From positions 1 to 61,914 of the forward strand of contig JAIDUH010000029.1 of assembly GCA_029060285.1 (NCBI GenBank): 61,914 bases of DNA, given 5' to 3'. The notes beneath the pieces were generated by a model. The model was not told where the DNA came from, did not search any database, and saw nothing but the letters and a program-made list of their open reading frames with translations. Made by a program: the position numbers and the translations under genes. Positions 17,665-29,600 of the stretch are shown here, piece by piece (position 1 is the stretch's first letter; each line of letters opens with the position of its first letter). The DNA is from Muribaculaceae bacterium (GTDB lineage Bacteria; Bacteroidota; Bacteroidia; Bacteroidales; Muribaculaceae).

Positions 17665-20600
17665 ATGAAACATATAAACTCAATTATTCTTACACTGCTG
17701 ATAGCCCTCCTCGCGCTGCCGGCATCCGCCAAGAGTACGGTTGCACTAGCTACGCCGGAACAACTGGCAGCGGCTGGACTCTCAAGTGAACCGGTAGAAA
17801 TACCTGGTGGTACAATTATTTTCGACAACGAAATAGCAACCTTTAGTCTTGCTTACACTGATCAATGGGGAACTGATGAAAATTATGGAATCCATGATCG
17901 CCCTTCAAGTTCTTATAAACTCAAAGTAGGAGACAGTGACGTATTTTCTATCGGGGTAAGTCCTGCTGGGCAAACGAATCCTGCGTTCTCCGGCTACGAA
18001 GATGGAGTGATGGCTACAGGCTCTGTATTCAAGATAGATGCCAAGATGTCAGGTTGGATTACGGTATTCAATATATTATTTAATCCTGCCAAGCAATATG
18101 TTGTATTCGAAAATAATACAGGCGCTCTTCCATATACATTGGGAGGATCTGACGGTGAATATAAGATCAATTATTGTCTTCCGATGAGTGAGTCAGGTGA
18201 CAATGCAGGCTATATAAATTTCGAGGATCCCAGTGTCGATAGGTATTTTTTAAATAAAGATGGTAAACATATCCCTCAATTTCCATATCTTGTTTCAAAT
18301 ATGGAGTCTTCTCCAGACTACGGACTTGGATATATTACTTTTAAAGTAACGGCTGGTAATTCATATTACGTTTCTGGATTAGGTTCAAGAATGCTGTGTC
18401 AAGGTTATGTGTTTTCAGACGACACGGCAGAGCCAGCTGTGACCTATCTTGCTACAAATGGGTTGCCAGAAGTTAATTTTAGAACGAGATCCAATATGCC
18501 CCTGATGGAAGGTGAAACCTTTCAATCAGGAGATCTTTTTTATACTGTGATAGATAGAGAGGCTTGTACTTGTAAGACGGCTGAAGGTGGAGGAGTGCCT
18601 TATCCTTACACTTATATAGAGGGAAATGTCGAAATTCCTGCAAAAGTATCAGATGGAAATGTAGAATATAGTGTAGTGGAAATAGGCTCATGTTCTTATA
18701 CTGGTTCTCAAAATCTAATTTCTGTGAAATTGCCTGAATCTGTAAAAAAGATAGGAGGAGATGCTTTTAATGATTGTGGAGCCTTGGTTTCAGTTGAATT
18801 GCCTGCGTTGCTTGTTGAGATTGGGAATGGGGCTTTTAATAATTGTGGAGAATTATCTTCGATACAAATTCCATCCTCTGTCACATCTTTGGGCGCTTGT
18901 TTTTCAGGGTGTAAGAAACTTACATCAATTGATATTCCGGAAGGAATTGAAATTATATATGATGGCACATTCCGTGATTGTTCGAGTCTAACTTCAATTG
19001 TGTGTCCTAATTCATTGCAAGAGATTCAAGGTTTCGCTTTTGAAAGGTGTTCGAATCTAAAAACAGTCAGTCTTCCAGAATCATTGACCGCAATTGGTTG
19101 GGGTGGCTTCGGTGCCTGTATAGCACTTGAGAAAGTAACCTACTCTGCTCAGAATCCAGTGGAAGTGGATGGAAATGCTTTTGAGGAGGTAAGTTACGCA
19201 AATGCTACATTGGATATGCCAAATGCTTCTTTAGAGGATGTCAAATCTGTACATCCGTGGAATAGATTTATTAAAATCATAGCGGCTGATGGCTCTACTT
19301 CGGCTACTGAACCGGTTGTTGGAGAATACTTCGAATACAACGGTGTTTGGTACACTGTCACAAATGTTGAGGAAAAGCTTTGCAAAACGAGAAGCGGAGG
19401 AGAAAATAATTCCGGTAATAACTACGAAGGAAATTTGATTATTCCTTCCGTTGTTTCAAACGGCTCAGTCGAATTTACTGTAGTTGAGATAGGTAATAAT
19501 AGTTTCTATGGATGTGAAGGTCTGTTGTCGGTTTCGTTGCCATCTACAGTGACTCATATTTCAGAAGCTGCATTCCAAAATTGTACAAATCTTGTTTCCA
19601 TTGATTTGCCGGAAAATCTTGAAGAAATAAGGAACTATGCTTTTGCCGGTTGTGAAAAGCTCGCTTCCATTGAGTTTCCCAACTCTGTCAGGGAATTGGG
19701 ATGGAATACATTTGCATTTTGTACGAGCCTAACTTCTTTGGTGCTCCCTGCTTCACTTGAAAACATTGGAGAAGCTACCTTTAAGGAGTGTCACAACCTT
19801 GAGTCTGTGACATTCAATGAAGGACTCAAGAGCATCGGATTCTGGGGTTTCTTGAACTGTACGAGTCTCAAATCATTGGATTTCCCGGATTCTCTTACCG
19901 ATCTCGGTGAATTGTCATTTGAAAACTGTAGTGCAATTGAATCGGTGACTTTCGGTAAATCTCTTGCCCGTATCCATAATCATGTATTTACCAACTGTTC
20001 CGGCATTGTCTCCGTGCGACTCCCGGATTCACTTGAATCAATCGGTGAGGATGCTTTTGGTAGATGTACTTCACTTAAAACGGTGGAATTGCCATCTACA
20101 CTTTCAGTAATTGGCTATAATGCATTTAATGGATGTACAAGTCTTGAATCAATACAGTTACCGGAGGCCTTGGAGGTAATTGAAGGCTGGACATTTGCCG
20201 GCTGTACGAATCTTGCGTCTGTGACCTTCCCAGGCTCTCTTAAAGAAATCCGTGGGGCTGCTTTCAGTGGATGTGAGAAACTTGAATTTTTGACTTTCCC
20301 TGAATCTTTGGAAAGTATTGGAAATGAATGTTTTAAAGATTGCGGTAGGATAGAAGTATTAAAATTCCCCGTATCTTTGACTTCTATCGGAGATGATTCA
20401 TTCATCAACTGCTCAAAAATATCGTCTATTACATTCAATGAAGGTTTGACAGAAATGGGTAGTGGTGTATTTGCTGATTGTATTGCTATTGAGGAAATAC
20501 AATTACCCAACACATTGACTTCTTTAGGGCAAAATGTCTTTGGAAATTGTGAGAATCTAAAATCTGTTATTTTCCCCACATCATTGACAAGTATAGGTAG

Positions 20601-23600
20601 TGGCTCTTTCAACGGTTGTAAAAAACTTGAATCAGTGAATCTCCCAAGTACTCTTACAGATCTTGGAGAATGGGTATTTGGCAATTGCTATGGACTAAAA
20701 TCCATATATTTCCCTGCATCATTAGCTAATATCGGATACTCTTGTTTTGCAGGATCCGACTCAATTACACATATAGAATATGCTGCTAAAATACCTGTTG
20801 AGACTGGTGGCTTTGAGGGTCAAGTATATGATAATGCCACTCTTGCGGTGCCTAATGCTTCTCTCGCAGATGTCAGAACAACTGAGCCGTGGTCTAATTT
20901 TAAGCATATAACTGCAAAAGATGGTAGTTATTATGCAGCTGGTACTGACTTTGAATATGAAGGTCTGGTATATACGGTGCTTGATGCTGAGGCTATGACT
21001 TGCGAAACAAAGGCAGGTCATCGTGAAGACAGTCCAAATTATATAGCCGATGGGAGAATGAGAACAGGTCATTTTGGAGCAGAAGGAATTACAATCCCGG
21101 GCAACTATTGTGAAGGAGAAATCGTGATACCTTCCATTGCATCTTTCTCTGGAAATAATTATACCGTTGTCGGTATAGGTACTGATGGCTTCCATGATTG
21201 TTCTAAACTTACTTCGGTAACTTTCCCGGAAACATTGGAAACAATTGGAGAAGCATCGTTTGAAGATGCCGGTCTTACTTCTCTTAATTTACCGAACTCT
21301 TTGAAAGAAATCGTTCATAGTGCATTTATCGCATGTAAATCTCTTAAAGAGGTTTCATTTCCTGAATCCATGAAGAAACTTGGAGAAAAAGCTTTCTATG
21401 GATGTATAGGACTTGAAACTGTTGAATTCCCTTCTTCCATTGAGATAATAGAAAATGCATTTGATAGTTGTTATAATGTTAACACTGTTCTTTATAATGC
21501 TGAATTGCCAATTACTTGTGGAAGAATTTTCCCTGATGAAGTATACGATGATGCCACATTAAAAATGCCCAACGCAGCTCTGTCGGATGTTCGAGCTACC
21601 GAATCATGGCGTGACTTCAAGCATATCGAAGCTAAGGACGGATCTTACAGTCCGGGATTGCCGGAAGGCGAAGACTTCGAGTATGAAGGCATCTGGTATA
21701 CTGTAATTAACTCGGAAGAAAAAACTCTCAAAACAAAAGATGGTTCAGATAGAGATAATCCTGGTAATCATTTTGAAGGAGACTTGACTATACCGTCAAC
21801 TGTCAACTTTGATAACAATAATTATACAGTTATTGAAATAGGTCATCACAGTTTTGCTTCACAGTCAGGACTCACTTCATTGTCACTTCCTATATCAGTG
21901 AGAAAATTGGCGGACGCGGCTTTCGAAAATTGTGAAAATCTGGTTTCAGTTGAATTACCTGATTCTCTTTCTGAAGTAGAAGGTTGGGTATTCAACGAAT
22001 GTAAGGCACTCCGATCGATCGTTTTGCCTGAAGGCCTAACATATGTAGGTGAAAGAATGTTTGCTGGTTGTACGGCACTTGAATCAGTAAAACTGCCAAG
22101 TACTATTAAAGAAATTAGGGGATTTTCGTTGGCTGATGCTGCTTTTACTTCCATAGAGCTTCCTGAAGGCTTAGAAACCATAGGCGGCGAGGCATTTACC
22201 GGATGTACAAACCTCACTTCAATAACCTTCCCCAATACTATCACTGCTATCTGGGACAGGGCATTCTCCAGAACAGGATTGCTCTCTGTTATGCTTCCGG
22301 AATCGCTGCAGGCTTTAGGAGATGGAGCGTTCTATCATAACTATGAACTTGAGTCCATCGTGCTTCCTTCCTCTATAACATCTATTGGTCTGGATGCATT
22401 TGGAGAAGGAGATGGTAAACTGATCTCTGTGACATATAATGCAGAAAATCCCCTGGAAGCAAGTCCTTGGATTTTTGGACAGACCGATGAACTGTATGCA
22501 AGGGCTACGCTTACTATGCCAAATGCCACTCTCGAATCCATTCAAGCTGTAGAGCCATGGAATAAATTCCAACACATCGTAGCAAAAGACGGTACGGTCG
22601 AGCCAAGCCTTGCCGCCGGCGAAGACTTCGAATACGAAGGTATCTGGTATACCGTCATAGATGCTGAAGCAAAAACCGTCCGTACAAAATCAGGAATTGA
22701 TGGCGTTGGCGCAAATAATTGGACCGGAGAACTGATCATCCCTGCTACAGTTTTTAATGGCTCTGTCGATTACGCTGTTATTGAAGTCGGTCTCCAAAGT
22801 TTCTGTAACAATGAACAGCTCACTTCCGTATCTCTGTCAGAGGGTGTAGTTAAAATTGGATCCACTGCTTTTGGTTACTGTAAAAATCTGACGACCGTGA
22901 GTCTTCCAAACTCTATTGAATCAATTGGACAAGGCGCATTTGACCAATGTTCCGGATTGACTTCCATCAATCTTCCGGAAGGCTTGACCGCAATTGATGA
23001 AATTGTCTTCAGACAATGTTCGTCACTCACTTCGATTGAATTGCCGGAAGGGCTGACTTCAATTGGACTTAGAGCTTTTGAAGGATGTGTCAGTTTGACG
23101 TCTATTAGGATTCCGGATTCAGTTGTGTCTATTGATCAAGGTGCCTTTGCGCGTTGTTCTGATTTGAATACTATTGTGCTCCCTCAGGGTTTGACTGAGA
23201 TTAGTGGTAGTATGCTTGGTGCATGTTCCTCTCTGTCTTCTATTCAAATACCTGCTGCTGTCACTGTAATAGGGAATAGCGCTTTTGTAGCGTGCGAAAA
23301 CCTTCAGTCTATAGTTCTCCCAGAAAATCTAAGGGAAATACAAACCTTTGCTTTCTCTGATTGCTCTAAGTTGATAGAAATGTCTTTCCCTGAAAACCTG
23401 ACGAAGATTGGTTACGGCGCGTTTATGAGGAACTATGCTTTAACAGAGATTCACTTGCCGGCTTCCATCACAGAAATAGAATCTCTCGCCTTTAATGGAT
23501 GTCCGTTAGCTGATATTCATTATGCTGCATATAACCCCATAACTGCCGAATCTGATATTTTCGGTGAAGGTGTTTATCTCTCGGCAACCTTGGATGTTCC

Positions 23601-26600
23601 CAATGCTACCCTCACTGATGTCCAGGCTACTACTCCATGGAATCTATTCCGAAACATCATTGCCAGCGACGGCTCAATACTCCCGGCAGAACAGGGTGAG
23701 GACTTCGAATACGAGGGTATCATCTACACCGTCATCGACTCCGAAGCCAAAACATGTAAGACTAAAGATGGTACTTGGGACGGCGCAGAACTCTACATGG
23801 GTGGCAACTCAGTCGAAGGTGACTTTACAATTCCTTCTACCGTTTCTGATGGATTCAACGATTATACTGTAACTGAAATCGGGACCTACGGTTTTGCCAG
23901 CTGCAACACCCTGACATCAGTCACCATACCGGAAAGCATGTCTTCCATTTCGCAGGGAGCATTCTATCACTGTGCAGGCCTCAAGAACGTGACGCTTCAT
24001 GATTCATTTGTTTCAATAGATGATTATGCTTTCAGAGGATGTACGGGTCTGGAGGCAATCACTTTCCCCGAAAGTCTGACATCGTTGGGCAGGGACGCTT
24101 TCTTTGATTGCTTCAGCCTGACAGAGATCGTAATCCCCGAATCGGTGACAGAACTTCCGTTCCAGGTTTTCGTTTCATGTACAAACCTTAAGAAGATAGA
24201 CCTTCCTGCTACATTGACAAGTATTGGGGTAAATGCGTTTTTAGACTGTGATCCTAAAGTGGAAGTTACCTACAGAGCCGTATCTCCGGTTCAAGCAAGC
24301 CTCAATACATTCTCATATAATGCATATGAAAACGGAACACTCAATATGCCGAATGCTCCTCTTGACTACATCAAAAATGTTGTGCCTTGGAATCGCTTCC
24401 TCCGAATCAACGCCTCCGATGGCTCTATAGCACCGGCTGGGGAAGGGGAGGACTTCGAATACGATGGTTTGACCTATACAGTAATCAGTGTCGAGGACAA
24501 GACTTGCCGCACTAAGGAAGGAACTGTCGTTGATGGCGCATATGTCGCAGGCAACTCCTTCGAAGGGGAACTGACTATTCCGGCTACTGTTTCCGACGGA
24601 ACATACGAATATTCTGTAACAGAAATCGGAACCTACGGTTTTGCCAACTGTACCACTCTGACATATGTCAGCATACCTACATCCATCACAGCAATTCCTG
24701 AAAGTGCATTCAACTGCTGCTCGAATCTACAGACAGTGGTGCTTCCAGAATCAATGACATCAATAAGCGTAAATGCCTTTTTGGGTTGCTCGGCTTTGAC
24801 AGCAATCACTCTTCCTGAGACACTGACTTCTTTAGGTCATGGAGCTTTCACTAATTGCTCAAGTCTTGAGGCTATCGTGATTCCCGAATCGCTTACTGTG
24901 GTGGATAATCAGGTCTTCGCGGGATGCTCAAGCCTTAAGTCGATTGACATTCCGGCTACCTTGGAAGGAATGGGATATGGTGCATTCTATGGTTGCGATC
25001 CTGACGTAGAGGTAACTTATAGGGCTGAAACTCCGATTGCTGCTGACGAAAATGCATTTGGTGTAGATGCTTATGCAAACGGTAAGCTCAACACCCCGAA
25101 TGCCACTCTCGCCTCTGTCCGGTCTACAATCCCATGGAATAAATTCCTCCGCATAAACGCAAGCGACGGCTCAATAGTTCCTTTTGCGACAGAGGTAGCA
25201 CTAAACCCGACATCAGTTGAATTGAAAGTGGGTGAGACTGTCACAATTGAAGCAACTGTTATCCCGGAAAATGCCACCAACAAGACTGTCACATGGACTT
25301 CCGACAATGAGGAAGTCGCTACTGTCGATTCCAATGGTGTTGTGACGGCTATCTCCCTTGGAGAAGCTACTATCACTGCCACCTGCGGTCCTGTAAGCGC
25401 AACTTGCGTGGTAACTGTCGTTCCGACTCCAGTGGAAAGTATTACTTTGAGCAATACTTCGTTGAATCTTACTGAAGGGGAGACTGCGACCCTGACTGCT
25501 ATAGTTGCACCTGCCGATGCCACCGACCAGACCGTTACATGGACATCTTCTGATGAGTCAGTCGTTACAGTTTCAGAATCCGGTGAAGTATTTGCAGTCA
25601 ATGAGGGTATTGCTACCATCACTGCAACTTCATCCAACGGCAAGATTGCCACATGTATTGTTACCGTGGCATTAAATATTATCCCGGTGTCGAATATATC
25701 GATCCATACTTCAGAATTGCACCTCATCGAAGGTGATGCTGAGAGGCTGATTGCAATGGTGTGGCCTCCCGATGCTACCGACCAGACCGTGACATGGACA
25801 TCCACCGATACTTCAGTAGTTACAGTTTCTGATAATGGAGAAGTGATTGCTGTCAGTGCGGGCAGAGCGTTCATTACAGCTTCCTCTTCCAACGGCTTGA
25901 CTGCGAACTGCTCTGTCACAGTCTATGCTAAGATCATCGATGCAACAGAGTTGACTCTCAGCCTTACTTCAGCTGAGTTGAAGGTTGGCGAAACAGTCAC
26001 GATCGAAGCGACGGTGATTCCGGAAGATACCACCGACAAGACTGTAACATGGTCATCCGACAATGATAATGTGGCTACAGTCGATGCCGACGGCAACATC
26101 ACAGCAATCTCTCTCGGCGATGCAACCATTACAGCGACATGCGGTTCCGTTACTGCCACTTGCACGGTGACAGTGGTTCCGACTCCGGTTGAAAGCGTGA
26201 CATTAAGCAATGCTTCACTGAATCTCATCGAAGGGGAAACAGCTATCTTGACTGTTACTGTCGATCCTGCCGATGCCACTGACCGAACCGTGACATGGAC
26301 ATCCTCAGATGCCTCAGTCGCTACGGTTTCGGAGAATGGTGAAGTGACTGCGGTCAATGAGGGCACAGCTATCATCACCGTAACCTCCTCCAATGGCTTG
26401 ACTGCAACCTGCACAGTAACGGTTGCCCTCAAGATAATTGATGCAACAGATTTGACTCTCAACCTGACCTCCGCTGAATTGAAGGTTGGCGACACGGTCG
26501 CATTAGAAGCGACGGTGATTCCTGAAGATACGACTGACAAGACTGTCACATGGTCATCCGACAATGAGGAAGTCGCTACTGTCGATGCCAACGGCATAGT

Positions 26601-29600
26601 TACGGCTCTATCTCTTGGCGAGGCTGCTATCACAGCCAGCTGTGGTTCGGTTAGCACGACATGCAAAGTGACTGTAGTTGAAACTCCTGTCGAAAGTGTC
26701 ACTTTAAGCAATATCTCATTGGATCTTATTGAAGGTGAGACTGCGACCCTTACTGCAACTGTAACCCCGGCGGACGCCACTGACCAGACCGTGACATGGA
26801 CATCTTCTGATGCCTCAGTTGCGACGGTTTCGGAAAATGGGGAAGTGACTGCTCTCAAAGCAGGCACTGCCATCATAACTGCATCCTCTTCCAACGGAAT
26901 GACTGCGACCTGCATTGTCACAGTAGCCGCCAAGATCATCGATGCAACTGATTTGACTCTCAGCTTGACTTCCGCTGAATTGAAGGTTGGCGAGACAGTT
27001 GCCATAGAAGCGACTGTTATTCCGGAAGATGCCACTGACAAGACAGTCACATGGACTTCCGACAATGATAATGTGGCTACTGTGGATGCCGACGGTATAA
27101 TCACAGCCTTCTCTATCGGTGAGGCTACAATTACTGCGACATGTGGATCAGTTACTGCCACTTGCAAGGTGACAGTCGTTCCAACTCCTGTAGAAAGTGT
27201 GACATTAAGCAATACTGCACTTAATCTTACTGAAGGAGAGACCGCGATCTTGAATGCTATCGTAGCTCCTGCCGATGCCACCGATCAGACCGTGACATGG
27301 ACATCATCTGATGCTTCTGTCGCTACAGTTTCACAATCCGGCGAAGTTGTTGCAATCAAGGAGGGCATTGCCACCGTCACTGCAACTTCATCCAACGGCA
27401 AGACTGCCACTTGTACTGTGACAGTTGCATCTAATATAATCCCCGTGACAAATATATCGATAAGCGATATTGATTTGACCCTCATAGAAGGCGATGAATG
27501 GATACTGACTGCCACAGTATTTCCGGCTGATGCCACCGACAAGACCGTGACATGGAGATCCTCCGATCCTTCTGTAGCAACTGTTTCAGCAAACGGTGCA
27601 GTTATGGCTGTCAAGGTTGGAACTGCCACTATCACAGCAACCACATCCAACGGCAAGACCGCAACATGCAATGTGACAGTTGTCAGAAATGGCAACGATT
27701 TCGAATACGGCGGCTTATGGTATACAGTCATTGATGAAACCGCCAAGACTGTCAAGACCAAAGACGGAAGAATGGAAAATGATCATTTTGTTTCAGGCAA
27801 TAGCGTCAATGGAGCACTCGTAATTCCGGCAACTGTTTCAGACGGTCTTTCCGATTACTCCGTAATAGAAATTGGTAGATACGGATTTGCTAATGTCCCA
27901 GGCATCACTTCTGTAATTCTTCCTGAAACTATCAATTCGATTCCTGAAAGTGCTTTCAATGGTTGCTCGAATCTTGTGTCTGTATCGATTCCCGAGACTG
28001 TCACTTCCATAAATGTGTATGCCTTCTGGGAATGCGTGGCCTTGACAGATATCAAACTTCCGGCCGGATTGACTAATCTTGGCTATGCTGCATTTGGAGG
28101 TTGTGCAAGTCTTTCTTCAATTGTTATTCCGGAAAGCTTGACTTATTTACAGAATCAGACATTTGTCAACTGCTCCAACTTAAAGTCAATTGATATTCCG
28201 GCTTCTGTGGAATCCTTTGATTATGGAGTGTTCAGAGGTTGCTCAGCTGATGTGGTTGTCACTTATAGAGCTGAGAACCCAATTACAGCCGATGAAGATC
28301 TGTTTAATGTTTACAGTTATAGATATGGAACGTTGAATACTCCCAACGCGACGCTTACATCTGTTAAGGCTACTGTGCCATGGAACAAGTTCCTCCACAT
28401 AAATGCGGCTGACGGCTCCATTGCTCCTGCAGAAATGGGTGAGGACTTCGCATCAAATGGCATCAACTATACCGTTATCGATGAAGAAAACCGTCTCCTC
28501 AGGACGAAGAGCGGAAATCTCGAAACAGGTGAGCCCGGAAACATCGCTGAAGGAAATCTGGTTATTCCTGAGACTGTGACTTACAACGGCTATGAATATA
28601 CCGTGACAGAAATTGGCAGTGGCAGCTTCTCAGGCAATCATGACCTTCTCTCAGTGACGATCCCCGGAACTGTCAACAATATCCCGGCAGATGCATTCGC
28701 CGGTTGCGAACGTCTGACATCAATAGTTTGGCAGGGTAACTTCCCGCTTCCGATCGATGAAATCGACAATCCGAATATCCTCGTTTATGTCGACGATGCT
28801 CAGTACGCTCCCGAATGGCTTGACCATAACATAGTGGCTGACGGAGTCTGCGACAACCTTGTGCTTACCCCGGGCTACGCCTTCACTCCGCTCACAGCCT
28901 TCACTGCCGAGCATAGCGAGATCACGAAGTCGTTCACCCAGCAGACTCCCGTTGGTGGATGTGCCGGCTGGGAGACGCTTGCAATACCGTTTGAGCCTAC
29001 ATCCATCACTGTCTCCGACGGTCGTGCCCTCGTTCCGTTCTCGGTATTCACAGACATTGACACCCAGTGTCCGTTCTGGCTCTACGAGGCTGATGCCGAC
29101 GGAGAATGGAAAGAGGCTTCCGCTATCCGCCAGGGAGTGCCATATATCTTGTCAATGCCTAACAATGACGAATATTCCGAGCAGTATCGCGTAGACGGTG
29201 ACGTTACATTCATTACCGATGAGGAAACCCTGATCGCTCCCGAAACCTGCGCTCCATACGTGACGACTTGGAATTCCGGACGCGAGTTCCGCTCGCTCTG
29301 GCTCCCGCTTTCTGCCTCTGAAGCAAACAATGCAATGGGACTCAATGTCGGAATCTCCAACCTTACAGGCGATGATGGAAAACTGCTCGCTCCGGGCTCC
29401 GCGTTCCATACAGATGTGCTTCCGCTGCCTCTCGAGGCTTACGTGACCCGCATTGACGGACGCCGTGCAATGCCTGTACGTGGCGACCAGAGCTTCGTGA
29501 CGATGATGGGCACTGAAGACGGACTCGGGATCGCCGTTGATCTTGGCGTGATCATACTTTCGTCTGACAGAGACCGTATGGTGGATGTCTTCACTATGGA

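Noticed and set aside
25071..27761. Three long antisense open frames (282, 452 and 158 codons) opposite the Ig-like repeat block.
   Set aside because: They are low-complexity Val/Ser/Ala-rich translations that repeat with the same 501-nt period as the sense strand, so they come from its codon bias. No domain or start signal supports them.
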